From: Actinoalloteichus fjordicus
Lineage (GTDB): Bacteria > Actinomycetota > Actinomycetes > Mycobacteriales > Pseudonocardiaceae
DNA: 64,000 bases
Assembly (NCBI RefSeq): GCF_001941625.1
Contig: NZ_CP016076.1
Location: forward strand, 6,618,001 to 6,682,000
Direction of reading: 5' to 3'
Shown here: positions 1-8,146 of the stretch, piece by piece
Layout of the letters: every line of letters begins with the position of its first letter
How positions within the stretch are numbered: position 1 is the stretch's first letter
Made by a program: the position numbers and the translations under genes
Notes under the pieces: model-generated
Told to the model about the DNA's origin: nothing
What the model saw: only the letters and a program-made list of their open reading frames with translations
Databases searched by the model: none

Positions 1-75
1 GCGGTCGCTGCCCGCCTGAGACGGAATGTGACGCCGAACGGTTCCCCACCTGCGGCGGAAAGCCTCGCACACGAC

Positions 76-114
76 GGCGGGCACCGATCCTCTCGTCAAG
101 GATCGATGCCCGCC
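76..114 (-). terminator. Hairpin terminator after eccB
   Basis: Inverted repeat with 15-nt arms (76-90 and 100-114, one mismatch) and a 9-nt loop. It lies about 30 nt beyond the eccB stop codon. There is no U-run, as is usual in high-GC actinomycetes. Confidence 0.6.
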
Positions 115-146
115 GCAGTCCACTCGTCTCAGGTCGCACGCACGAG

Positions 147-1760
147 CTAGAAGCCGAACAGATCCTCTTCCGACTCGGTCTCCTCCGCCTGACCGGCCTC
201 GGGGCCGAGGATCATCCGGTCACCGCCGCTGCCGTCGAACGGCACCGCGTCGTAGACCCGGCTGACGTCCTCCTGGTCGAGTCGGGGGCCGCTGGGCAGC
301 AGGCCGAGGATCGACTCGGGCCCGGCGTCCACTGTGGAGCCCTCGGCGGCCAGGTCGAGCCCGACCACGTGCGCCATGTCCGGAATGCCATAGATCACGC
401 CTCGATCGGAGACGAAGTGCAGCGGCCCGCGCTCGAAGCCCTCCTCGCCGGTGGCGGCACGCACCACGGCGGCGTTGCCGGGCGGCATGAAGAAGTAGTC
501 CACGTCCGGGCTGCTGGACAACGAGACGGCGCGCATCTCGACGTCACTGTCCTCATCGGACTTCGGCAGCACGACCTCGTCGCCCAGGGTGACACCGATG
601 CGCTGGCCGTCCGAGCCGTCCCAGGTGAAGCAGGACATCTCCGACTCGCTGAACGAGACCGGCGTCGGCAGCTGCTCGGGAAGGTCCGCGACGTCGATCG
701 GGTTCTCGGACTCCTCCATCTGAGTGAGCTGATCGGACTGGATGCCCGGCGTCGCGACGGTGAGGTCCTGATCGGCCCGGATCAGGTCCGCGACACCCTC
801 GGGGATCCGCTGGTAGCCGTCCGCCAACAGGACGTAGTAGCCCCGCGCGCCCGCAGCGGTCTCGGAGAACGCCACCGTCCCGACCTGAGCGTCCGACTGG
901 TCGCTGAGCTGGACCGGGTTCGGCAGCGGGCTGCCCGCGCCCGGGATCTGCGGGGCGCGGAAGGCGCCTACCTCGGGGATCGCGTTCAGCAGACCGAGGC
1001 TGACGGCGCGCGGCGTCGGGTTGGAGTTCAGCACCGCCGCGGCCGCGACCGGGTCGTTCTCCACGTCGATGGGTGCCCGGACCACGCCCCGGGAGCCGCC
1101 GTCGTCGCCGGACGGACGATAGACCAGGTAGTGCCGGTCGTTCTCCGCCGAGTGGACCAGCAGCGCCTGCTCGTCCGTCATCGGCGTGCCGGGCATGTCC
1201 TCGACGCCCGCCAGGACCGTGGTCTCCGGCCTGGCCACCGCCTCCGCGTCCGGGTGGCTGGCGTCCAACTCGGCGACGTCGCACAGTCCCCAACTCGGCA
1301 CGATGCGCCGGTCCGAGCCCGGCATGTAGTCCGGGGCCCCGATCAGTCCGGTGAGCTGCCCGCGCGGAATGTCGGCGAGGACGTCGTCGCCGATGACCTC
1401 CATCTCACTCTTGGAGTCGGCACCGAGCTGCATCTGCAGCAGCCGGGCAGAGGCCATGTTCGTCATCGGGATGAGCTGCATCCCGTCGTTGTCCACCGCG
1501 ACGTAGACCCCGCCGGACGGTTCGGACACGACCACCGCGCCCGCGGCAGGCGGCTGCGCGCGCGGGGAGATGATCCCGAAGATGAGGAATCCGAGCAGGC
1601 CGACCACGGCCAGCGCGACCCCGGCTCCGACCGAACGCATGTGCGTGCGCATCGGATCGTGCAACATCACCGCGTCCTTGCGCACCAGCGCCGACTGCAT
1701 TCGTCGCAAAACGAAGCGATAAGCCTGGACCTGGGACTTGGTGGTAGGTGTTGACGGCAT
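147..1760 (-). CDS. eccB: Type VII secretion protein EccB
   Basis: EccB is a membrane core component of the ESX (type VII) secretion complex, with a short cytoplasmic N-terminus, one transmembrane helix and a large extracytoplasmic repeat domain. The 537-residue protein has a basic N-terminus (SKSQVQAYRFVLRRMQSALV, typical of EccB), one hydrophobic helix at about residues 45-66, and a long acidic extracytoplasmic region, with an acidic tail ending in EEDLFGF. The length fits the family (about 480-540). It is transcribed away from eccE across a roughly 200-bp gap, and the rest of the ESX locus probably lies left of the window. The ATG at 1760 was chosen because the conserved N-terminal motif begins just after it. 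Confidence 0.96.
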   Translation of the reverse strand: MPSTPTTKSQVQAYRFVLRRMQSALVRKDAVMLHDPMRTHMRSVGAGVALAVVGLLGFLIFGIISPRAQPPAAGAVVVSEPSGGVYVAVDNDGMQLIPMTNMASARLLQMQLGADSKSEMEVIGDDVLADIPRGQLTGLIGAPDYMPGSDRRIVPSWGLCDVAELDASHPDAEAVARPETTVLAGVEDMPGTPMTDEQALLVHSAENDRHYLVYRPSGDDGGSRGVVRAPIDVENDPVAAAAVLNSNPTPRAVSLGLLNAIPEVGAFRAPQIPGAGSPLPNPVQLSDQSDAQVGTVAFSETAAGARGYYVLLADGYQRIPEGVADLIRADQDLTVATPGIQSDQLTQMEESENPIDVADLPEQLPTPVSFSESEMSCFTWDGSDGQRIGVTLGDEVVLPKSDEDSDVEMRAVSLSSSPDVDYFFMPPGNAAVVRAATGEEGFERGPLHFVSDRGVIYGIPDMAHVVGLDLAAEGSTVDAGPESILGLLPSGPRLDQEDVSRVYDAVPFDGSGGDRMILGPEAGQAEETESEEDLFGF

Positions 1761-1965
1761 TTCGAACCTACAGCTCTCTAGTCCACGGTACGGTTCGGAA
1801 GAATAGCGGGCGCGGGCGCGGCCTGAGCCTGGATTGCGCAGAAGCCGTGCCCGGAGCCGCTGTCACACTGTGAGCCCGTCATGCTTCACCGCTGTCGGGC
1901 GATCACGCTCGCACCGCCCCACACCACCCACGCCGTCACGCGTCAGCGAGGGGAAGACCGAACAC

Positions 1966-3288
1966 ATGTCCGTGACCACACCACCGCATCCGGCAGCAGC
2001 GCGTCCTGCTCCGCCAGGACCAGGACAAGGGCCCGCGCCCGGGAACGCGGCCCGGCCGATCGGCAAGGCTCGCAAACGGACCGTGGGCGCCAGCCTCGGC
2101 GCGCTGCCGGTGGCCAACCTGGTGGTGCTCGAAGTCGGCCTCGCCGTGGGTCTGCTCGTGATGGCGATCAACATCGACCTCTGGCCGGTCTCGGCCGGGG
2201 TGCTGGTGCTGGCGCTGGCGATCGCGTTCACCCGGTGGCGTGGCCGATGGGTGGTGCAGTGGAGTGGACTGACGCTGCGTTATCTCGCTCGTCCGCACTC
2301 CCGGGTCGTGACGCCGCCCGCACCGACCGACGGCGAGGTGCCCGCGCCGGAGGAGAAGACCGTCACGGGCCCGGAGGACGCCAGGGTCGCGCTGCTGCGG
2401 CTGGTGATCCCCGATCTGGTCGTGGCGCACGCCAAGGATCACGAACGCAGGCCGCTCGGCCTCGCCTGGCATGACGGCGCCTGGACCGCGGTGCTGATGG
2501 TCGAGCCCGCCCCGGCACTGGTGACGCACGTCGGCGCGGCGCCGAACCTGCCGTTCGGCGCGCTGGCGCCGTGCCTGGAGGACCGGGGTGTGATCCTCGA
2601 CTCGATCCAGGTGATCTGGCACTGCTACCCCGGCAGCGCGTCGCTGCCCGCCACCTCCCCTGCGCTGAACTCCTACCTGGAGGTACTCGGACCGCTGCCC
2701 GCGGCCGCCCGTCGCAGCACGCTCGTCGCGGTGCGGCTGGACCCCCGGCGGTGCCAGAGCGCGGTGTCCGAGCGCGGCGGCGGCGTGGTCGGTGCGCATC
2801 GGGCACTCATCGGCGCCTTGTCTCGAGTGCGCAATGCGATGGAGGGCCAGGGGGTGCCCACTCGTCCGTTAGACGTCGACGAACTTCTTCGTGCAGGCAT
2901 CTCCACCGCCAATCTTCAGTCGGTGGCGGGGGCCCAGGTCAAGGTCGGCCTTCGGGAGCGGTGGGCGGGTGTCACCGCAGGCGGCGTGGGCCACGCAAGC
3001 TACGCCGTGACGTCGTGGCCGAGCCGAGCGGCACACAGCCTCAACGCACTGACCGGGGTCCGGGCGCTGTCCTCGACCGTCACGATGTCCATCTCGCCGA
3101 CGGAGGACGAGGGCCAGGTCAGCCTGCGCGGGCTGGTGCGGGTCAGCGCCCGCACGCCGAGCGAGCTGGCTGCGGCGCACACCAGGCTGAATCAGCTCAG
3201 CGGGAAGCTGGGCGTGACGCTGACGCCGCTGCGGGGCCTCCAGGTCCCCGGCTTCGCCGCCACGCTGCCGTTGGGAGGCACGGTATGA
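1966..3288 (+). CDS. eccE: Type VII secretion protein EccE
   Basis: EccE is a peripheral subunit of the ESX membrane complex. The protein has a Pro/Ala-rich N-terminus, two adjacent hydrophobic helices at about residues 45-90 (ANLVVLEVGLAVGLLVMAIN and VSAGVLVLALAIAF), and a cytosolic EccE-type domain (about 130-430). The reading frame is open back to 1834, but the ATG at 1966 follows an AGGGGAAG ribosome site by about 9 nt, so this start is preferred. That gives 440 residues. It is divergent from eccB and overlaps the next gene by 4 nt (ATGA), so the two are translationally coupled. Confidence 0.9.
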   Translation: MSVTTPPHPAAARPAPPGPGQGPAPGNAARPIGKARKRTVGASLGALPVANLVVLEVGLAVGLLVMAINIDLWPVSAGVLVLALAIAFTRWRGRWVVQWSGLTLRYLARPHSRVVTPPAPTDGEVPAPEEKTVTGPEDARVALLRLVIPDLVVAHAKDHERRPLGLAWHDGAWTAVLMVEPAPALVTHVGAAPNLPFGALAPCLEDRGVILDSIQVIWHCYPGSASLPATSPALNSYLEVLGPLPAAARRSTLVAVRLDPRRCQSAVSERGGGVVGAHRALIGALSRVRNAMEGQGVPTRPLDVDELLRAGISTANLQSVAGAQVKVGLRERWAGVTAGGVGHASYAVTSWPSRAAHSLNALTGVRALSSTVTMSISPTEDEGQVSLRGLVRVSARTPSELAAAHTRLNQLSGKLGVTLTPLRGLQVPGFAATLPLGGTV

Positions 3289-4013
3289 GCAGCAGTCGCA
3301 TCGCCTACAGCCAGCGCGGTGACGCGGGTGTCGCACCGGAGTTCCTGGTGTCCCCCGCGATGTTGGACTCGGTCAGCCCCTCCGGCGACCGGGGCGGGAT
3401 GGTGCTGGGCTCCGGCATGAAGGGCGAGCCGCTGACCATCTCGGTGCTGCGCTCGGCACCGACCAGGGTCGTCATGGTGGGCGGTCTGTATCTCGCCCGC
3501 CAGGTCGCCCTGCGGGCGATGGCCACCGGTGCCTCCGTGGTGATCGCCACGGGCAGACCCGCCGCCTGGCAGATGCTGGTGCGGGCGGCCGGGCAGCTTC
3601 CCGACGGTCGCCCGGTGCCGCTGGTGCAGATCCGCAGGCTCAGCCCCGTCGAACTGCCTCGGCCGACCGAGGACTCCCCGCTGCTCGTGGTGCACGACGA
3701 GGGACACCTGCCGCACGACCTCTTCCCGCCTCGGTCTCCCTGGCAGACGACCCTGTACGTGCTGCCCTATCTGCACCCCAACGCGACCGCCACCGCCAAC
3801 GCCGCCGATCTGGTGCTGCTGCAGCGGATGCCGGTCGGTCAGGCGCAGCTCGCGGCTCGGGTGTGGCGGCTCCCGCCGCCGATGATGCAGCAGCTCACGA
3901 CGTTGAAGGACGACGGCGTCGTGGCGCTGGGCCACAATCTCTGGCGTCCGCTGCGCCTGATCACGACGAAGAAGGAACAGGAGATCCTCGGCCCGGTACG
4001 GCGCGGGGACTAG
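3285..4013 (+). CDS. Unknown protein coupled to eccE
   Basis: A 242-residue protein I cannot assign to a named family. Its ATG overlaps the eccE stop codon (ATGA), so it is almost certainly made with EccE and may serve the ESX complex. There is no signal peptide or transmembrane helix. A central stretch (about residues 60-130) alternates beta-like segments and helices, such as RVVMVGGLYLARQVALRAM followed by ASVVIATGRPAAW. It resembles a Rossmann or P-loop-like fold, but without a Walker A motif. A second strand pair (SPLLVVHDEGHLPH, QTTLYVLPYLHP, ADLVLLQRMP) follows. The fold suggestion is inference; the link to ESX rests on the gene overlap. Confidence 0.85.
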   Translation: MSSSRIAYSQRGDAGVAPEFLVSPAMLDSVSPSGDRGGMVLGSGMKGEPLTISVLRSAPTRVVMVGGLYLARQVALRAMATGASVVIATGRPAAWQMLVRAAGQLPDGRPVPLVQIRRLSPVELPRPTEDSPLLVVHDEGHLPHDLFPPRSPWQTTLYVLPYLHPNATATANAADLVLLQRMPVGQAQLAARVWRLPPPMMQQLTTLKDDGVVALGHNLWRPLRLITTKKEQEILGPVRRGD

Positions 4014-4422
4014 TCAGGCCGCGTGCGCGCCCTCGGGTGCCGATCGGGCATTCGGGCCCGCGCGGGCGGCTTCGCGCTCCGGGCGTGAGGCGGGCGGCGC
4101 CACGCGAACCGGGCAGCCCCGTTTCCTCGTCTGACGCTCGGCGGGAACTCCTCCTGCCCGGCGCGGGCTCGGGACGGTGCCCGATTCCGACTGCGGCCGA
4201 TTCCGACTGCGGCCGATTCGACCAGAGCCGGTCCCGCCTACGGCGAACCTCAGTCGGACCTCGCCCGCGCACTCGGCCGGGCGTGCATCCTTGGTCCGGG
4301 GCGGTTCAGGCAGGTTTCCGGATTGCGGCACCCCTCGACGGCGGCACGGCCGTGACCGGACATCAGCATGTATCCGGTCCCGGCAGGCGTGGCGCAGCCG
4401 CGCACGGCAGGTGCAGGCGGGC
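4014..4422. other. Intergenic region with 16-bp tandem repeat
   Basis: No credible gene. It lies between two convergent genes. The only structure seen is a direct repeat of CGATTCCGACTGCGGC at 4182-4197 and 4198-4213, followed by a partial third unit. Confidence 0.6.
4182..4220. repeat. 16-bp tandem repeat, 2.4 copies
   Basis: Two perfect copies of CGATTCCGACTGCGGC and a third starting CGATTCG, in non-coding DNA. Confidence 0.8.
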
Positions 4423-4839
4423 TCAGTGTGCCGACCAGCCGGACCAGTGATCGACGTCGATCCTGATCACCGGCCCCGCAGGCGGGTCCGTCCGATACTG
4501 CGGATACTTCGCCGCCAGCGCGCGCAGCGGCGTCGCCATCACGGCGGGCTCGGCCTCGATCCGCGCCGTCCCGTCGACGCGGACCCACCACAGCTGAGAC
4601 CAGTCCGGCTCATAGTGGTCGACGAGAAGCGACACCGCCGGATGTCTGCGGATGTTGCGGAGCCTGGCGAGCTGCCTCGTGGACTTCGGCTTCTGGTCGA
4701 CCGCCAGATAGACCGACTCCCCCATCATCGTGAAGGTCACCGGCACGAGTTGGGGACGACCGACCGCGTCGATGGTGCCCAGCCTCGCGATCAGACAGCT
4801 CTCGAATCGCCTGCGGCATCGCGCGAGATCAAGGCGCAT
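4423..4839 (-). CDS. PPOX-class F420-dependent oxidoreductase (Rv0121 type)
   Basis: A 138-residue split-barrel flavin/F420-binding protein of the pyridoxamine-phosphate-oxidase-like fold. The opening (MRLDLARCRRRFESCLIARL then GTIDAVGRPQLVPVTF), the loop AVDQKPKSTRQLARLRNI and the end DWSQLWWVRVDGTARIE match the actinobacterial TIGR03668 (Rv0121-like) group as I remember it. These proteins bind the deazaflavin F420; the substrate is unknown. No signal peptide or membrane segment. It is convergent with the ESX genes. Family assignment is good, specific function is not known. Confidence 0.87.
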   Translation of the reverse strand: MRLDLARCRRRFESCLIARLGTIDAVGRPQLVPVTFTMMGESVYLAVDQKPKSTRQLARLRNIRRHPAVSLLVDHYEPDWSQLWWVRVDGTARIEAEPAVMATPLRALAAKYPQYRTDPPAGPVIRIDVDHWSGWSAH

Positions 4840-5032
4840 CGTCGGTCACCACCGGGGTGTCGGACGACAGGACGCGGCAGTGCGTGGCGGCGGGCGACGA
4901 GCACGACGCCGCCGGTCGCCGCCGGAGCGGACGAGCGGTGTCGACGTCGCACGCGAAGATCACGAACACAGAGTGGCACAGGTCATCCGACGAGAGAGGA
5001 CCGTCGGACCACCTGTGCCACGAGCTGATGAA

Positions 5033-5311
5033 TCAGCGGCCTGCGGTGCGCAGCGCCATCGGCAGCCGAAGCGGCATCCCGATCCGACGACGGTAGACGA
5101 AGAACCCGAAGGGGATACCGAGGGCAGCGCAGGCGATCAGGGGCAGAATCGGCACGACGAACCCGAACGAGAACGCGATGACCGCACAGGCCATGATCGT
5201 CGTTCGCGGTCCCATCGAGCTGAGTACAACGCCCACAATTCCGCTGAAAATCAGAATAAGTGCGATGATGAACAAAAAGGGGACAAGCTGGGTCGAGATG
5301 AAGCTCCCCAC
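5033..5311 (-). CDS. Small two-helix membrane protein
   Basis: A 92-residue hydrophobic protein with two to three membrane segments (about residues 8-30, 35-55 and 56-72) and a basic C-terminus (YRRRIGMPLRLPMALRTAGR). It starts with GTG at 5311, preceded by CAGGGAG at 8 nt, a good ribosome site. Function unknown. The hydrophobic pattern and clear ribosome site argue that it is real. Its upstream region is an unusually long gap. Confidence 0.65.
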   Translation of the reverse strand: MGSFISTQLVPFLFIIALILIFSGIVGVVLSSMGPRTTIMACAVIAFSFGFVVPILPLIACAALGIPFGFFVYRRRIGMPLRLPMALRTAGR

Positions 5312-5611
5312 CGAAACAACTCCCTGAAACGTCAGAACTCCCCGGGGACTCGATCACTTTAGCCGCCAGACGGCGATGAAGCCAACCACCGAATTCGACC
5401 TACCGACCTGCGACACAGGGCCAAGCGGCCGACAGAACGCCTGGTCAGTGCCATCGGCCACCAAGGTTGCCTTTCTGTGACTCGCATCACGTTCCGGCTT
5501 CGGCCCCGTCGAACAGGTGCCCACGGCCTGCTGACGCCCGCCGTTACCGGTCGGTATTCAAGGTTCGATCGGCGATTTGCGGACCGCCCGACCACACCCG
5601 GCACGGAGGTC

Positions 5612-5629
5612 GCGCGCCTGCAGGCGCGC
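5612..5629. repeat. 18-bp perfect palindrome
   Basis: GCGCGCCTG followed directly by CAGGCGCGC, a perfect dyad with no spacer, in non-coding DNA. It could be an operator, or chance in GC-rich sequence. Confidence 0.6.
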
Positions 5630-6091
5630 ATTGCCGTTAGGCCGACTCGGCTACGCCGCCGACTCCGAAGGACGATTATCGTCGACTATTCATCCTATTC
5701 TCCATTCGGCGTTCATCTCTTCTTCGTCGACGACGGCCGCACCCCGAGACATCGGCGGTCACTCGGCACGGGCACCCGCCGATCGAGGACGACAGGAGCC
5801 CCCGCGTGCCGTGTGCGGCGGGGCCGTTCAGAACAAGAATCGCTCGATCGTGGGAGACGACACGAAGGAGATGTCGGCGCGGCAGGCCTGCTGACCCGCA
5901 TCGCACGCCGTCGAGAACGCCGCGCGATGCATCAAGGGGAACCGGGCCGTCGCCGCGTGGATCACCGACGGTGGCCGGTCCGGCGACCGGCTCGGCGGCA
6001 GGGCATGGTCGGACAACGATCCAGCGGGCGGATGGTGACACACCGTGACATCAACCACGCGGTTCACGAACGTCGATGGTCGAGGCGGGAC

Positions 6092-6097
6092 TAGGAT
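6092..6097 (+). promoter_or_regulatory. -10 box for leaderless VKOR transcript
   Basis: TAGGAT, 7 nt before the GTG at 6105. This is the spacing of a leaderless actinobacterial promoter and supports that start over the upstream GTG at 6045. Confidence 0.5.
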
Positions 6098-6104
6098 CGC
6101 GGGC

Positions 6105-6785
6105 GTGGCTCACCAGCTCGCGGACGAGAGCGCGGCAGGCGCGCTCGATTCGACCGCACCAGAAGACCACCCCGACGACTCGGCCGCCCAGGCCGATCGG
6201 CCGGTCGGCCAGGCCGCCTCACGTGGGCTGGCGCTGCTGCTCACCATCGGCGGGGTCATCGGGTTCGCCGCCGCCTTCGTCCTGCTCATCGAGCGGATCC
6301 AGCTGCTGATCGACCCGCTCTACATTCCCTCGTGCAGTCTCAATGACGTCCTGAGCTGCGGATCGGTGATGACCACTCCGCAGGCCGCCGCCTTCGGCTT
6401 CCCCAACCCGATCATCGGGGTGGCGGCGTTCCCCGTGGTGGCGACGATCGGCGCAGCAGCGCTCGCGGGCGCCCGATTCCGCCGCTGGTTCTGGTTGGGC
6501 CTCCAGGCGGGCACCGTGTTCGGCGTGGTGTTCGTGCACTGGCTGATGTTCGCGAGCCTCTTCGAGATCAGGGCACTGTGCCCGTACTGCATGGTCGTGT
6601 GGGCGGTCATGCTGCCGATCTTCTGGTATACGACGGTGGCCAACATCCGCGCGGGCAGGCTGCCGCTCGGCGCGGTCGGGCGCGCGCTGGTCGACTATCG
6701 CCATGTCGTGATGCTGACCTGGTCGCTGGTGATCGTCGCCCTGGTGATTCAGTCGTTCTGGAGCTACTGGGTCAGCCTGTTCTGA
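6105..6785 (+). CDS. Vitamin K epoxide reductase (VKOR) family protein
   Basis: VKOR homologues are membrane enzymes that reoxidise DsbA-like partners using quinone, driving disulfide formation outside the membrane. The 226-residue form has an acidic N-terminus of about 45 residues, then four to five membrane helices. The loop cysteines lie in SCSLNDVLSCGSV and the redox CXXC is CPYC in the segment RALCPYCMVVW, both VKOR hallmarks. The frame opens at a GTG at 6045, but the GTG at 6105 has a TAGGAT box 7 nt upstream and is preferred. No fused thioredoxin domain is present, so its partner must be encoded elsewhere. Confidence 0.92.
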   Translation: MAHQLADESAAGALDSTAPEDHPDDSAAQADRPVGQAASRGLALLLTIGGVIGFAAAFVLLIERIQLLIDPLYIPSCSLNDVLSCGSVMTTPQAAAFGFPNPIIGVAAFPVVATIGAAALAGARFRRWFWLGLQAGTVFGVVFVHWLMFASLFEIRALCPYCMVVWAVMLPIFWYTTVANIRAGRLPLGAVGRALVDYRHVVMLTWSLVIVALVIQSFWSYWVSLF

Positions 6786-6942
6786 ACCGGGCCCGACTCG
6801 TGCCCGGCGCGGTCCGCCGGACCCGGCCCGCGATCCCGGTCGGCGGCATCACGACCGGCCGGGGCGGCAGGGTAGGCCTGCTCGACAGGCCGGTAGGCAC
6901 CCGCCGCGAGCCGCGAGCTGGCTCGTCGTCGACGCGGGTCCG

Positions 6943-7794
6943 TCAGTCGTCGTACGGGTCGTAGATGGCCGCCGTCTCATGGCCCGTCGCCTCACCGGGA
7001 TCGATCAGCCCGAAACGGGCGCCGGTGACGTCGCGGAGCACCGCGATCCGCCCGTACGCGGAATCGAAGGGGTCGACCCTGAGTTCGGCGCCGAGCGACC
7101 TGGCCTGTGCGACCGTCTGATCCACCCCGACGGCCGGATCGACCCCGAAGTACACGAGCCAATGCGGCTCCGTCTGCGGACCGGTGTCCTTGACCATCCG
7201 CACGCGAGCCAGCACGGAGTCGCCGCCGACGTACCAGACGACGAAGTCGGAGCGCCTGCTGTCGCCGAACTCCCTGGTCTCGTACTCGAAGAGCGTCTCG
7301 TAGAAGTGATCGGCGAATCGAACCCGGTTGGTGATCAGCTCGGCCCAGATCAACGATCCCGGCCTGCCCACCTCGAACTGCCAGCCGTTGCCCGCCTGTA
7401 ACAGCGCGATCTCGGCGAGGCTCGAGTCACGCAGTACGACACGGCGACCCAGTGCGCCGAGCTCCTCTTCCTTCCGCAGGACCTGCGCCCCGAGTCGCTG
7501 CGCGGTCGAGGAGGCCTCGGTGAGCCGCTGGGTGGCGAGGTGGAGCACCCAGCTCGACGCGGCCTCGCGGCGGGCGGAGATGCCACCGACCGGGATGCCG
7601 TCCCGCGTCGCCACGAAGTAGTCGTCGCCCGCGCCGCCCTGCTCGGCCGACTGCGTCTGATACTCCCAGTCGAACAGCGTCGCGTAGAAGTCCAACGCGG
7701 CCGACGGCTCAGTGGAGCAGAGGTCGACCCAGCACGGCAGTCCTCTCGGCAGGCTCGCGTACAGCATTGTTCCGCCGGACCTGGACATCGGCAT
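6943..7794 (-). CDS. Two-domain VOC (glyoxalase/bleomycin-resistance fold) protein
   Basis: A 283-residue cytosolic protein with two VOC modules. The first covers about residues 18-135 (GLPCWVDLCSTEPSAALDFYATLFDWEY) and the second about 145-265 (LIWAELITNRVRFADHFYETLFEYE). The pattern of a short lead strand followed by a helix ending FYxxLF is typical of the CFP30B-like proteins of actinobacteria. The substrate cannot be told. The ATG at 7794 follows GGGGGTGG; an internal ATG (MLYAS) is a less likely start. A -10-like CATAAT lies upstream at 7827-7832. It is convergent with the VKOR gene. Confidence 0.88.
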   Translation of the reverse strand: MPMSRSGGTMLYASLPRGLPCWVDLCSTEPSAALDFYATLFDWEYQTQSAEQGGAGDDYFVATRDGIPVGGISARREAASSWVLHLATQRLTEASSTAQRLGAQVLRKEEELGALGRRVVLRDSSLAEIALLQAGNGWQFEVGRPGSLIWAELITNRVRFADHFYETLFEYETREFGDSRRSDFVVWYVGGDSVLARVRMVKDTGPQTEPHWLVYFGVDPAVGVDQTVAQARSLGAELRVDPFDSAYGRIAVLRDVTGARFGLIDPGEATGHETAAIYDPYDD

Positions 7795-8146
7795 GTGACC
7801 ACCCCCGAAGTTGATCTGAGGCGCACATTATGTCGCGGGTTCACCAGCCGTGGGGCGGTTGTGGTCAAGGTCTGCCGGAACGTGCCCGCCCGCCACCAGC
7901 GACGTCCCCGAAAGCCTCGCCGGACCGTCGCTCGGCCGTCACGGGCCGCCTGGCAGCCTCGTCCAAGGCAACGGTCATGCATCCATGCCACACCGAGCGG
8001 TGTGAGCCCCTTGCCCAGGCCTCGAGGAACCGACACGATACGGACTCATCGCGTTCACGTGATGAGAACCGGCATCGGGTAGTCGGGAGGCAGGATGTCT
8101 CCTGAAGCGACCAGACAGGACCTCATCCGTCATCTAAGGAGCCGTC
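7795..8146. other. Divergent promoter region, VOC gene and fadD
   Basis: About 350 nt between two divergent genes. The only clear signal is CATAAT (minus strand, 7827-7832), a -10 box for the VOC gene with a leader of about 25 nt. The ribosome site AAGGAG of the ligase gene lies at its right end. No gene seen. Confidence 0.5.

Larger units (their letters stand above)
5312..6104. other. Long gene-poor region
   Basis: About 790 nt without a convincing gene. The open frames here have arginine/proline-rich, shadow-like translations and no ribosome sites. It holds an 18-bp perfect palindrome (5612-5629) and a locally AT-richer patch (about 5670-5735) that stands out against the GC-rich background. 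It probably serves as promoter and control DNA for the small membrane protein and/or the VKOR gene. Confidence 0.6.

Noticed and set aside
369-1754. Long plus-strand open frame opposite eccB
   Set aside because: Shadow of eccB; composition is Arg/His-rich and no domain is seen.
4182-4220. Tandem repeat considered as a CRISPR array
   Set aside because: Units are 16 bp and directly adjacent, with no spacers and no cas genes.
5359-5631. Open frame of about 90 codons on the minus strand
   Set aside because: Arg-rich composition, no ribosome site, and no conserved-looking segment.
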